Assembly (NCBI GenBank): GCA_951812925.1
Contig: OX638368.1
Location: 157,962,492 to 158,026,491 of the forward strand
DNA length: 64,000 nt
Direction of reading: 5' to 3'
Source: Calliopum simillimum
Taxonomy: Eukaryota > Arthropoda > Insecta > Diptera > Lauxaniidae
Shown here: piece after piece, positions 1-12,558 of the stretch
Layout: each line of letters begins with the position of its first letter
Numbering within the stretch: the first letter of the stretch is position 1
Notes under the pieces: generated by a model
The model's input: only the letters and a program-made list of their open reading frames with translations
Told to the model about the DNA's origin: nothing
The model's database searches: none
Program-made: the position numbers and the translations under genes

Positions 1-265
1 GGCCTAAGCCTAAAAGCCCGAAAATTGGAGGCCTGTAAATCACGGGAAGGTTGGAAAGGATAAACTTGGGAAAAATTCTGTTCTTACATAAAAATATTAC
101 AACGGAAAAAGTAAAGTCAAACAAATCGTCTTATTAGATTCGTTAAAAAAAAAAATAAATAACCACTTCATGTACTATGCTTGTTTTTTCCTCATATGAT
201 AATCATTGATTTGGCATCATTAATAAGTCAAAATTTTTTGAAAGTGTAAATATGTAATAATATAG

Positions 266-388
266 TAGAGTCGGGCCGGGCTCAGGCCTCGACAAAAAAT
301 ATTCTTGCGGGCTCGGGCTTCTTTTCAAATGCTTGTTTCGTGTTCGTGCCGGGTTGGGCCTCAAAAATAAGGCCCGTGCCCAACTCTA
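266..388. repeat. GC-rich inverted-repeat element, possible hAT-type MITE
   Basis: A GC-rich island in AT-rich DNA. Its ends read TAGAGTCGGGC on the left and, on the opposite strand, TAGAGTTGGGC on the right, so it has short terminal inverted repeats of a kind common in hAT elements. The interior repeats the words GGGCTCGGG and AGGCC. No 8-bp target duplication is visible, so the class is a guess. The first 50 bases of the window carry similar AGGCCT and AAGCCCG words and may be a second fragment. Confidence 0.3.
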
Positions 389-1903
389 GATGAAACAAAT
401 AGTGCCGATACTCAAATCTGCAGCAAGCATTTGTATATTCTGATTTGAGTGACGATTAAATGAATACCCCCATTCCAAAAAACAACTTAGAACTGTGAAG
501 TTACGTTACCAGACCAACACTTCCAGATGCATCATTTTCTCAAATCTTATAAAAGTTTCTTCGACATTTGGTGCCGTTGATTGTTCAAATCTTGATATTT
601 CTCATTAGATGAAGAATATCTAATAGTCGTTCTTAACAAACAATATATTTCTCATGTGTTTTCTGTTTCGAACTTGACATCAACAACACTTTTTCAAATA
701 TGGAGGGGTGAGTTTTTTCTGCATAGGTGTTTCTTTTCATATATGCATTTACCAAACTGTGATAAGAAAAACCAGTTGGCGTACCGTGAGTGCGCCGCCG
801 CGGCTCTCTTCAACAGACCAGACTAGAGCAGATACTCACAATGGTTTCTGTTCGGTTGCGCGGTCATTGTTGGTTCCGGTGTTTAAGCATTAATAAAGAC
901 ATGACGACCGTCATAATGCTGCTTTATGGTGGCATTAAATATTCTACGATGGGTAGCGGAAAACGTTTTACACTTCTCGCATGCAAATCGATTGTGTTCC
1001 AATTCCATAAAGTGATCATTGTTTTGGATGAAGCTACGTACGTACGTACGTAAAGGTGCGGAACATAAGAAGTAATGTAGCGCTTTGAACTGCGTTTTGG
1101 TTTTGTTGTTGCTATTGTTTACACTTCAAGGGAATAACCGTATAACCGCTACGCTACACCAATAGAATGAAGGGCAGTTGGCTGAGCTCAGCTTAGAGCT
1201 CGGCATAAGTCTGCAATTCATGTGTGATTGCTTTTGGCTTTGTCACTGTTGTTGATTCTGTTGTTATCGCTGTCACAGTTGATGTTGCGCATGAGCCATA
1301 AGTGTTGAATTTCGATGCAAAGTCTTTGCACAAGGTTGACGTGACCATATACAGCTGAATTCTTCAAGTATTTTTAATCAATCGTTCAAGTATTTTATGT
1401 GCAAAGGGGTATAATAGTTTTATTTTATAGTTTTTTATTTTATACCTTTTAAAATTTTTTTCTTTTGACGAATCAATCTCTTAAACATTGTAACTTTTGG
1501 TCCAAATATTACTAAATCCCTTCACATAGAAATTTTTTTTTCAAGATTGAAACTATATGTAAAAATGTTAAATTTACTCGTAAAAAAATCAAAATTTTCT
1601 CGATCATTCACGATCAACAATAAATACTAGCATCGTGATAAGTTTTTGACGGAGGATAAGACGGTATTCTCAGTTTTGCTCAACATTTATACCTTACCTG
1701 GACAAGCTTCAAGAGCGCCTTGGGTAGAGGAAGAAGCAACTTATTATAAGCCTAAAATGTAGATATTTACAGATTTTTCAACAAACTCCAATGTTGAAAA
1801 CACTGTGTTTCCCAAAATTGTGACTCATTATTTGAGGAAGATATGCATATATACGTACATATTGTATAAAATCAAAATCCAAGAAGTTTGGTATTTTTTT
1901 ATA
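389..1903. other. Non-coding stretch, no gene recognised
   Basis: No ORF here resembles a protein I know. A short ACGT tetranucleotide run lies at 1034-1052. At 700-707 an ATG is followed after 8 bases by a perfect donor-like GTGAGT; this could be a first coding exon but nothing supports it further. The stretch around 1060-1330 is less AT-rich than its surroundings and could be regulatory. Confidence 0.4.
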
Positions 1904-2097
1904 TCCCAGTGTGCCAGACGGTTCATATCTTCGCTTTTTTACCCGTTACAGATCCGTCACTGATCCGTTTGCGGGAGAAATTCAAAAAAAAAAAAAAAAC
2001 GATTCGCTTTTTTTTGGGAATCTCTCCCGCCAACGGATCAGTAACGGATCCGTAACGGATAAAAAAGCGGAGACTTGAACCGTCTGGCACACTGGGA
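1904..2097. mobile_element. 194-bp MITE of the Tc1/mariner type with TA target duplication
   Basis: Two inverted arms of about 85 bases, beginning TCCCAGTGTGCCAGACGG and ending in the reverse complement, flank a short A-rich/T-rich centre. TA dinucleotides lie directly outside both ends (1902-1903 and 2098-2099), as expected of a Tc1/mariner target duplication. The arms differ at only a few positions. No protein is encoded; open frames across it are by-products of the symmetry. Confidence 0.85.
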
Positions 2098-2333
2098 TAC
2101 CACAGTTTTCCCAAACGTATTTTTGTGCTCTCTAGAATCATGTAAAGTTTTTAAGTGATTTTGAAATTTCATTTCTTAATTTTTAAATATCGATATTTTT
2201 ACTGTTTTTGGAGAGAAACCGATTGTAAGTACACTAAAATATTCTGTGTAGTCTTAATTTTTATGACGCAAAAGGATTCCGTGTAACTCATAGAGTCAAA
2301 GGATTACGCTCACATTTTTTGCAAATTGTGGTG

Positions 2334-3194
2334 TTGGGGTAAAGTGGGAAATTTTATTTCACGCAGCCGGTCCATTGAAAATTGGCCAAACAAAACAGAA
2401 GTTTAGTAGAGGACGGAAAGCCATGAAAAGCGTCGTTTTAACAACTCCGGAAAAACTAAGCGAGTTGCAAAAAGCAGCTGAGAAACGTTTAGCAAATACA
2501 CAAAAAGAAGAGGGAAACGAACCACAAAAAAATAGAGTATCAGGAGCAAAAAAAGCACCACCAGCAAAAAAGCGTCAAAGAAGAAACAAAGAAGTTCTAG
2601 CTCTGATGAAGATCGTGATTTTTGCACTATTTGCATGGAACTCATGCCCGAAATCATGACCAGACACAATACCATCAAATGCAACAAAAAGGATTGTCAA
2701 CGCCCATTTCCCTTGAAATGCGTTAATATCACTACAAGCTTCTTTTATTGCAAACACTGTGACTCGGACTTGGATGTTTTATCAGAGAACGACGAATAAG
2801 CTAAATTCCACCGATTTTTTTACACATTTTTTTATTTATTTTTTTCCGGCAAAATTTTTTTTTTTTTTTTTAATATTTACTCCTTTGTGTGGTTTCTTTA
2901 AACCTTTTTTGACTTACAATAAAGATATTAGAACTTTATTTAAACATTTGTGTTAGTTTCGATAAGTTTTTGAAAGTTTCCCACTTTACCCCACGATTTT
3001 TTATTTTTGCCATTTTGGGCATCCTCGGTCAAAGAGTCGTACTCAACAGAAAATCCATATTTTCGGTTCGTTTCTTCGGTAAAAATATAGCTTATTTAAT
3101 TTTCTTTACTAAAGGAAGTTGAAACATGATAAAATAAGAAGTTTAGATCATTTTATGGAGCTTCGAAAAAAAATTTCCCACTTTACCCCACATA
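2334..3194 (+). mobile_element. pogo/Tigger-like DNA transposon remnant, internally deleted
   Basis: The left end carries GGGGTAAAGTGGGAAA and the same word appears inverted twice on the right, ending near 2993 and again near 3192. The outer right copy matches the left end further (GGGAAATTTT) than the inner one. Between them lies the C-terminal part of a transposase followed by an AT-rich 3' region. The rest of the transposase is missing, so this is a deletion derivative. No clear target duplication was found. Confidence 0.6.
2375..2798 (+). pseudogene. C-terminal piece of pogo-like transposase with a zinc-binding tail, frameshifted
   Basis: The reading frame starts inside the protein (no proper start) with a lysine-rich linker containing VVLTTPEKLSEL and a basic stretch KKRQRRN. 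Near 2590-2600 the frame shifts by one; in the next frame the protein continues as SSSDEDRDFCTICMELM and ends at the TAA at 2796-2798. That tail has paired cysteines (CTIC, KC, DC, KC, YCKHC), a zinc-binding arrangement like the one I recall at the end of insect pogo/CENP-B-like transposases. The DDE core is absent, so it cannot transpose. Family assignment rests on the recalled motif and on the flanking inverted repeats. Confidence 0.55.
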
Positions 3195-6100
3195 CCCCTA
3201 TATATGTAGATTCTCGGTGTTGATTGAGAATATGAGTTTTACGTTTTTTCTTAAAGAATAGATGGTGATTTCGAATGCGGACTTAGAATTGCTTTATTGC
3301 GTATGGTATGTGAGATATCCTAACCCAAAAGTGCAAAAAAACTCCGTGAATTTTCCGGTTTTAATTAACATGCATTGGGGAAACTTTCTGCATACTTTAT
3401 TTTTTTAGTTTCCTTGGTTCGGGAAAACTGGCATATTAAAAAATACCAAAATTCTGGGATTTTGATCACATATATAGGCATATATTTCGAAAATGATCAG
3501 CCATGATGAGAGTTTGAGAAAATCTCTACAATTTAATGCTTCCTGTACCGAAAAATGTTCTTTCCAGTTCTTTCTTCTGCGGTAAACCATTCTTGTTTTG
3601 ATTGCATAAAAGTGAATATCTAGTATCCTTCTCTATGCTTTTTCAAATGTCAATAAGTATTAACCCTCTAGTTCCCAATTTTTTTTTTTAGCTAAAAAAA
3701 TTACAAGAGGTAGTTTTGGGGTGTAGAAACAATGTTTATTCAAGAAAAAAAATTTTGGATAGGGAGGAGTCGCGGTAGGTGGTGTAGAAGGTAGCGTGTC
3801 TAGAGGCCGCCTTGGGCAAGTAAGCCAAAAAAAATATAAAATGATTTATATGGAATCTTTGTATTTTTATTCAAAAATCGAATATAAATATTAAGAAAAC
3901 TTAAGTAACGATTAACTATTTCAATTGATTAAATGTAATGTATTTTTGGGCATCGGTGAATGCGAATATACCCGTATATAGGTAATCAAAATGTTGTTTT
4001 ATTGTTAAAAAAAACAGAAGAATCATTCTAATTGACGAGGGACACTATGTATGTATGAATTGGCGTAGCTAAGGGGATCGATGGGGGTCACCGCCCCAAG
4101 TGGCACGCCAAGGAGGTGGCAAAGTTCAAGAGGCCGAAAAATGAGTTCTTAAGATATAGATATTGGGTTTTTTTTTTTTGGTCACACGAAGTGGGCTCCG
4201 GGAGGCAAATATATTCGCTGGGCCACTTGTATACTATTTTTTCTGCATTAAACTTGTGCTTAAGATGTGCAATCAGAATATTGGCACTTCGTCTATCAGT
4301 GAGAGTTAAAAATTTACTTGCGAAAACTATGGTTTTGCATCGTCTTTTTTCAGGCAAATGCAAGTCATTTAGGAACGGGAGCTTATGCCATATCTATATT
4401 CTTAAATGAACACAGTGTTTGTGAGACCTGAATCCAAAATTTTGGTGATTAGAACTCCTTACATTAGTTTCCTGTCTTGATGATTCGTCTGTATAAGACA
4501 TGAGACTATCTCCAGCGACTCCATTTGCTGCCTTTGTCGTCAAGATAACACTCTACCAATACAGAAGAATTAACATACGGCAGAAGCTTCTATCTCCAAA
4601 TGATCTATCAAAGCTTAGATTATAAGAATAGGACTCTAGTTGGGATTAAAGAGCGTGGACTTGTAGCAGCACTACTACCGTTAATTCATCAATCAATCTA
4701 AATGGTGCAATAAGCAACTGGAATTTTTCGAAATCTTCCAAACAAATTTGTATCGGCCGATTTGCACGAACCATTTGGTATTTTTTCTCATGAATAATAT
4801 TTCGACATGAAAGCCTAACATATTTCCTGGCAGCAAGATTGAAATGGGAATATCTTTATGATCTAAGAAGGTTTTGTTCTAACATTCGTAGGTGTCCACC
4901 GAATGTCCTTGTTATATGTTCACATAATTATTGATAAATCTACCCGATCAGCGCAGCTACAAATTTCTGTTAGAAAGATTTTCTCTTATTTTACATTGGT
5001 TTTTCATATCTAAGAGTGCTTGGAATATGAAGATAGCCACGATTGGGAATGTACTCCATCTAGAGCTACAGGTATACCCAGAGGGTATACGAAAATCCAT
5101 CGAAATCAAATAATTTTAAGCACCATTTGTGGAATTTGTTTTTTATATACAGCTTAAGATACAAATTTAGTTTCGTGGTATACAAGATTTTAGTAAAAAT
5201 TGAAAATTGGTAAAAGATTCAAATAGGACGAACAAAATATATAGATATCGTTACAACATTTTAATGCTTTGTATCCAAAGACGGCCTACAGACACGGTGC
5301 GATTTGGGGTGAGTGAGGGGAAAGTTAAAACATTATTTGATCAAATTGAGTATTTTTCTAATAGTACACATAGATAGCTACATTCCATAGTTTTTTTAAG
5401 TCTTATGGAGATCAAGAAATATTTTTTAAAATGTTTTGTTTCTAGCGCAAATTACAAAATAATTAATTTTTCACTTTTTCACAAAATTTCCACTTTGACT
5501 TACAATAACGGCTTTTGCACGTATTGCTGCTTTACACAACTGCATTTATTCAAAAGAATGGGGATTTCTCTTTATAAATCCCAAAAATCAGCTACAAAGA
5601 TTATAACATACGATTTATGGAATTTTTTTAAATTAGGCTTTCTACAGGACTTCTTGGGAACTAGAGGGTTAATGCCTTGATAAAAAAGTTCTAAGCTTGT
5701 CAGTGAGAGCACACGTGCCATGGTCGCATGTATTCAAAAAATATATTTTTAACTTTGAAACCAATTGCACCCCTTAAGCAGTGTCTCACTAAACCACTAG
5801 TCATGCCACCAAGGGTGTCGAATTCCCACATAAAACAGATGTTGTACGCTTGCGACGAGTTCGACGTATTATGCATTGACAACGTTTTGTTATGGATCAT
5901 GTTTTCAAGCGGTTGACAGCCTTTTGTTTGCCAATGTGCCAAACATGAATTCAAAAGTCTTTGGTAATCTGAAACTTTATAACGGTTATATCACGTCTGC
6001 TTAAGTTTTTCAAACAAAATTAAAACTAAAAACATAAATAAAAAAAAAAACACAACGAAAGGTCATTAGCATTGGGGGATACGTAGTAATGGTGACTTTT

Positions 6101-6272
6101 TAAATAATTTGTTCAAAGCGCGACTCTAGACAATAGAATACGTTGCCATATTTCTCCCAGCGTAATTTTTTCCTTAGTGCGCCACTGTTTTCGTGTACTC
6201 CGAAACAAACTTGTAACATGATATTGTCGCGTTCTGAATTTGCAATGCGAAATCATTTGTTAATGTTGCAGG
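3195..6272. other. AT-rich non-coding stretch, nothing recognised
   Basis: Only short, low-complexity open frames occur. The frames at 4088-4409 and 5700-5954 do not look like any family I know and have no splice or start context to favour them. Probably old intergenic or transposon-derived sequence. Confidence 0.4.
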
Positions 6273-6386
6273 TATTTAAATATTCAGTTAAGCACTGAGC
6301 ACCAACAGATGCAGCAATAGCCAGCACTCAGAGTGGAAACTATGGTCTACTCGTTGTTGCTCCTCTCGAACAAGTTGGCTTCTTTC
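6273..6386 (+). promoter_or_regulatory. Candidate promoter and first exon
   Basis: A TATTTAAATA box-like word at 6273 is followed by TCAGTT (arthropod initiator-like) at 6284 and a leader containing CACTGAGCACCAAC. An ATG at 6342 opens 15 codons with a leucine-rich, signal-peptide-like start (MVYSLLLLSNKLASF) and runs straight into a consensus donor GTGAGT at 6387. This looks like the start of a spliced transcript. The TATA-to-initiator spacing (about 13 bases) is too short for the two to work together. It might be a first exon for torso-like, but joined to the acceptor at 14,371 the frame stops after four codons, so it would then act only as an upstream ORF. Confidence 0.25.
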
Positions 6387-7440
6387 GTGAGTTTTTGCGC
6401 TAAGAGCTTACGTTTGCAAATAACCGGTTTCGAATTTGGATTTAAAGAGGCTATCGCTTTATGATAACTGCCTTGATACGACGTACTTGTGTTTTTATTG
6501 TAGGAAAGATATAGGTAGGTACTAAAAGCTTGAGTTCATTTTTTAACATTTTTAATTGGGTGTCGGAATCAGTTATGCGGTCATAGTTGTAGTTCTTCTT
6601 CATTAAGTGCTGCGATCGTAAAAACCGGAAGTATCTACATACTTGATGTCAAAAAGAGTCTATGTGACAAGCTGCAATTTGTATTGTTGTATTTTTGTAG
6701 CTTCTGTTAGGCTAAAAAATTTAAATATTTTTAATTTGCTTAAATGAAAAAAAAAAAAAAAAAACAAAAGCAGAGCGCGCTTTTATCTTTAAAGTGATAA
6801 ACTTCTTAAAATATCCCGTATGTGGTATGTTGACAGGTTCTTTATACAAAAAATGGATTGTGTCCTTGCACAAAATTACAAAAAAGAGGATAAGTAGCTT
6901 ATAAGCACGTACAGGTTTTTCACTCCAAGTCAAACTTTTTCCACATCATATTCATCCTTTCCCAAATCAAATTAAATCTTTACAAAAAAATACACTTAAA
7001 ATTACACATATCTCTACGTGAAGAAACTTGGTACGTTTATATGGATGAATATTGTGTCCATAAAACAAATTCCAAAATGTGGAAGGGTTTGGACAAGCGG
7101 TAGCTGCACTCACTTACAAAATTAATACAGAGTTTGCTTAACTCTTTAGCTTAAATTAATTTTTAATTTTTATTTAGTTTCTAAATCAGTATTACGACTA
7201 TATCCACTTTTTGTGTATAATTTTCGTTGGCTTTATATGAATATAAAATAAAATATTAGTTTTAAAACACATTCACTACTTACCACGGAATGGGGTTCAA
7301 TTGATAGTTTGCGCAAGAAGGTGCCCCTCAAAATAGGTCGAAAAATGGTATTTTTGAAAAATAAACACAACAATATTTACGATGGGAATGTCGGTGTTGA
7401 ATCCGAATCCAGTGTCAGAATTGCTCTTTTACATATTCAA

Positions 7441-8352
7441 CCCTGTTCCATAATCCGTGTGGTTTCAATTACTTTTCATTGAAAAGGCTTTTTGATGAAA
7501 ATGATTCACCATCACGATGAAAAGTATTATAATCTTTTTTGTGACGAATTACATGGTCTACAAATAATATTAACCGTATTCACGATCTTGTTGCATCGTA
7601 GCAAATGCAAAATTATTTTAAATTACAAAAACAAATTCTATTGGATTTTGAAAAGCAAGAGTCTTGTAAGCAAGACCAAATTTGCAACACAAAAACCTAT
7701 TGCACGATTGATTTCCAATAGTCTATTGTGACTGATTTTATTTTTTTCATTTGTGATTGGCACAATTGCTTAATGACTTTTATGTTTTTGACAACCGTAT
7801 TTGTCACAAATTGAAATTAAAATGTAAACAAATACAATTAAATTTCAATTATTTCGTTTTGGTTTAATTAAAAAAGATTTCTTCGTAATGTTTGAATTAA
7901 GCACATTGTATGTAGTTAATAAAATTGTGATTTTTTTTCTAAATAACGCACAATTATTCAGTAAAATTTCATTTAAATCAAAATAAGATATCAAATAAAT
8001 TTTAAATTCAAAAAATATTTGACAGCAAAACAAAAAACAGCTGTTCTAAAACGTTTGCAATATCAATTTACAACAGTGTGTGCTCACAATTATTTACTCT
8101 TGCAAATTTGCATTTGCTACAATGCAACAAGATCGTGAATACGGCTATTGATAAGTATTTACGAAAAAGTAACTGTTTAGGAAATATTCGATAAAGTCGA
8201 ATTTTTCGACTTTTTGCAGTTTTTTAATAATATTTCCCAAAACGGTTCCTTTTTGGTTAATGCAAATCATCATTATTTGTAGAGCCTGTAATTATCCGCA
8301 AAAAAGATTCCTCAATGAAAAGTAATCGAAATCATGGATTACAGAACAGGCC
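7441..8352. repeat. Long palindromic (foldback) element
   Basis: Sequence at 7441-7620 recurs inverted at about 8097-8352: CCTGTTCCATAATCC with TTACTTTTCATTGA on the left, and later CGTATTCACGATCTTG, each has an inverted partner on the right in the mirrored order. The right arm has about 100 extra bases. No transposase is encoded and no target duplication is clear. It is most simply a foldback or large MITE; the open frames in it are too AT-rich to be convincing genes. Confidence 0.6.
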
Positions 8353-8771
8353 AGATTGTTTTTGAGATATTCTAACCTAAAAGTTCAGAAACATTATTTT
8401 TGAGGTTATATAGAAGATACACTTTTCTACTAAATGCATCGCTTAGTACTATCAATTGGTCTTTTGTGTTTTTTTCTTAAAAAGTTATGACCATTCGAAA
8501 ATGACACCATGGAGTGAAGAATCATGAGAATCCACATACGATTTTTAACTTTCATGTATATTTAAAACTTTTTAACAAAAAGAAGACATACGATACCAAT
8601 TGATAGCTTATTTTGAAGACGAAGTACAGTACTTAGTGATGCATTAAGTAGAAAAGAGCAAAAAAATTTCGTGCGTCCTCTACACAGAAAAAAAAATATC
8701 GGTCAATCCAACCGATTTCAACGATAGAAATTGCACCAACCCGCAGTAAAGGTTAAATTGACTGTGCAGTC

Positions 8772-9757
8772 CAGTGCTGTCGTTTTGAAAAGTTTGAGCG
8801 AAGTGAAATTTTGTAAAAAGTGAAGTGTTTCGAAGTAAAATTCTGAAAAAGTGAAGTATTACCGAAGTGAACACAAAAATCACTAGTTTATTTATTCAAT
8901 TCATTCATTTTTATGCTACAAGTAACAAAATTTGAAAATATATTTTAAAAAAATATGAAATAAATAAATAAAAAATTTCTTAGGTCGAAAATTTACCGAA
9001 ATATGGCCGGTCACTCGAACATGGAAATTTTATTTATGCGGTCGAAAAAACGGTTTTTACTCAAAACAAGGCATCTTGCGAAAAAAGTGTATAAAGCAAA
9101 AAATGCTTAGAATATTTCAAGAAATACGTGTGAATTTTTTTCAGATTTTTTGGAACTATTTTAATTTTTTTGACCAATTTTTTAAAAATTATAAAATGTA
9201 CCCAAAAATTGAACTTATTCTTTGAATGATTCTAAGTATTTTAGGCATTATTGAGTAAAAAAAATTTTTCCGACCACTTAAAAAAAATTTAAATGTTCGA
9301 TTAGCCATATTTCGGCAAATTTTTTACCTAAAAATATTATAATGAAGTGTTTTAAAGGAAATTTTATCTACTTTTTTGATATTCTGCTATATAACAGTTA
9401 TAGACAAAAAATTAAAAAAAAAAGTTAAAGACTAAAAAGTAAAAGTAAGAATCTACATATAAACTATTTCGATGGCAAATTTAATTCTCTACAAAAAGTT
9501 TCCTGTGAAGTATATCGAAATTTTGATTTATTCGCTCGATATATACGTATTGAAAAAACAAATTACTTTTCAGTCAGGGCAGGCTTTGGGCATACAAAAA
9601 AGTATGTTTCTGAACTCTCATAAAAAGAATAGACAAATTTTAAGGCAAATTTTGTATTCAAGAAAAAGTGAAGTGATTTTATGAAAGGGGAAGTGGCGAA
9701 GTGTTTTTGATAAAAAAGGAGCAAAACACTTCAATTGAAGTGTAAACGACAGCACTG
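8772..9757. mobile_element. 986-bp non-autonomous hAT element with perfect 8-bp target duplication
   Basis: The ends are CAGTGCTGTCGTTT and its inverse, typical hAT termini. GTGCAGTC lies directly outside both ends (8764-8771 and 9758-9765), a perfect 8-bp duplication diagnostic of hAT insertion. GAAGTG words are repeated just inside both ends, which may be transposase-binding repeats. The middle holds a separate palindrome (about 8981-9330). No transposase is present, so it depended on a relative in trans. Joining the flanks restores continuous sequence with CAGTAAA words, suggesting it landed in an older repeat. Confidence 0.9.
8981..9330. repeat. Foldback inside the hAT element, second copy near 23,190
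   Basis: The left part (ACCGAAATATGGCC) and right part (CATATTTCGGCAAATT) are inverted copies, as are the inner AATGCTTAGAAT and ATTCTAAGTATTTTAGG. A related palindrome with the same inner words lies at 23,190-23,480, so this is a dispersed foldback family. No coding capacity. Confidence 0.55.
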
Positions 9758-12558
9758 GTGCAGTCCAGTAAAATTACTGTTAAAATAGTACTGTACAGTT
9801 GCTGTTAAAATGTTTAGGTACTGTGAAAACAGTTAATTTAACCTAGATTTTCGATAGAAATTGCGCCAACCCGGAGTTTTTGTATTTTGACCGTAGAACT
9901 CTGTAAATTTACAGTTTTCTCGGTTTAGAAACTATCAAACGCAGTTACAGTAAAAATAACCTTCTTAAAAGGTCAGCTAACAATATAAACTGTTCCAAAC
10001 AGTTAAAACTGTTTTGGAACGGTTTAATAGTTAGCACCCCAGAAGGGCTGTAACTAGCCGTTTCCAAAAAGTCGTAGAAATTGTAGCAAACAACTTCTAC
10101 GGCTACACCATTTCAAATGGCAAAATATCAGTACAACTCTAGCAAACTTATGTTGATTTATTCTTAAACAATGTGAGAATTTTATAAACCTGTTAAAAAC
10201 TCAATTCAAAATGTTATTCATATGAAAAAAAAATAATTTATGGAATACAAAATGTACAGTTGAATTCAACTGTAGAAAAGTAAAGCTGATTCCGAAATTT
10301 TGAATTGTTGTTTTTGTTTCCTATAGAAAATTTGAAAAACTACAGAATACAAAATTTATAGTTAATTTGACCGTCAGTTTATAACCTCAAAAATCGTGTT
10401 TTCGAACTTTTAGGTTTCTTTGGTTTATTTATTTATAAGTAGAATTATGTTCAAAATGCAGGAGCAAGTCTGCCTATATAATAAAGGCCATTCTGAGTGT
10501 ATTTGAAAGCGCTTTACGCGTTCTATGTAACAGCACACGCGTTACCCTCTACATACCGGACCCTTTAGAAAGCAATTAAGACGAAAAAAAGTTTTTTTTT
10601 TTTTTAACACAAACTGTTACTGCGAATTCTTTATTATTTTTAAAATATTGCTCAATTGTCATTTGGCTTCGATATTTGCTAGAATTATTAACCGTCTAAT
10701 TTGCGTCAAAAACTCTATTCACTATAAAAAAAATTATAATTATAACAATTATTTTTGATGTGTCAACATATTTTTTAACGACAAGAGTGAATTCCAGTGG
10801 CGGAGCATAGGGCGATGAAGTTTGTGTGCTGTCAACATTTTCAAGCCTACAGAAATTCGATAAAAGAAGACTAAAAATTCATAGATGACTGATTCTAAAC
10901 AATTATATCCAGCAATTATATTTTTGCGTAAATAAAAACTGTGAAGTAGGTAGTCTCCAGCACTTAAAAAAGTTTTCCTAAAAAAGGTCATCAAATTTGT
11001 CGATACTGGATACTTCTATGTATCATATCCAGAAAACAAGCTAGGAATTTTTTCGATTTAATTTAATATGTATAAGGGTGTCCCATAACTTACGCAATAT
11101 TTGAATCTGTGACCATGTGTGTGTTATAATGTTTCCAACCAAAAACAAGTAAAACTTAGACAGCTTAAGGCTAGTAAAAATATATTCAGATTTAACGCTG
11201 CACTTATAAAAATCAGCAACGATATTGAGAAGCAGCGAAGAAATTTTTTACCTCTCCAGAAAAATTACCTATTTCGAGCAAGGTTGTTTTGTCAAATTGC
11301 CACAAATATTTTTCCGGAGATGAAAAAACTGTTTATTTTGTAAAAAATAATTTCAATTATGAAATCTTTGATTACACTGTTCAACAAATTTCAAGCTTTT
11401 GATTTTAACTGAGTTCGAACTAAGCCATTATTTTTCCTTGCTATTGATATAATAGGACTGCACTAACAAAACTTTTCCATCACGTCTCAGTTTTCAGACA
11501 AAATGACAGTGTTGAACAGTGTTATGCATATGTAATAGAAACTCTTGGTTGAAATACAATAGCTCCAAAAAGTTCTTAAATATTAATAGCACACAAAGTA
11601 CTTCAATGTTTTTCCATTCCGGAATTTGATGACTAATTATGAACTTAGTTTTTTTCTATCACGTCAAGATTTTAAGATATCCTGCTTTAAAGTGAAGAAT
11701 CCGTTGTTTTGAGACATTTTTAAAGCTATAAGTACATACATACTCGTATATCAGATTTATAGTAAGTGATGAAATTAATATCTGCCAATGGCATTCGATC
11801 AGTCCGATATCCAATAATTTGCGGACATAACACGCATTTGCGAAATATCGAAATATGGATTATGTCCGTGGGGATTATGTCATGCCACCGCCATAAAAAA
11901 GTTTTTTTTTTGGGATTTTCCGGGAAAGTTTGGGGTTTTCCTAAAAGTTAAAAAAACACTATTTTTGGGATTATATAAGACAAATACATCGAAAATTATT
12001 ATTATGAAGTTAGTTTATTGACCGTTTGACATGCTAAACTAGGAAAAATTCACGTTCCAGGTTTGCACGCATATCAGTTAAAGTGATGCAAAACTGTCAA
12101 CATGTTTTCGAAATGGTTTTTTGTTCATTATTTTTTTATGGTGTGAAGTTCGGTAAAATTTGTCACATAAGCTTCCATTTTTTGGTTCATATTTCTTGTT
12201 GGTCACGTAGCAGTACTAAGTCGAAAATAGCAAACATGTTGACTATTTTGCTTCTTACTGTACATACGAGTAGTTCCAATGAAATAACTTTCATTTATTT
12301 AAGAATTGATTTGAGTTATACTGAAAGTTCACAATGAGATTGCTATTTTTTCCCAAAATCAGTTTTTTCTCTATGGAAAATCACGGGTTTTATAGCTCAA
12401 ACAATTTATGAGCAAATGCTTGATTAGCGCTTACAGTCAATTACCGCTTATGGTCAATGTAGTAATATGTATTTTTACCAAGAAAAAGATCTCAAACATA
12501 TTCCTTATAATATGATATAATGGATTCAATTAAACTGTCCCAATATATTCGTAACACT
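9758..12558. other. Repeat-derived non-coding stretch
   Basis: Immediately after the hAT element the words CAGTTA/CTGTT recur, with a strong hairpin at about 9986-10,027 (AAACTGTTCCAAA against TTTTGGAACGGTTT). GGGTGTCCCATAACTT at 11,077 looks like a transposon terminus but I found no partner. No gene is supported; frames at 10,749-12,337 are short and AT-driven. Confidence 0.4.

Noticed and set aside
1923..2141. Minus-strand frame of 72 codons
   Set aside because: It lies across the arms of the 194-bp MITE and is a by-product of the palindrome.
4088..4409. Overlapping frames on both strands of about 90 codons
   Set aside because: Lysine/phenylalanine-rich, no motif, overlapping on opposite strands; chance.
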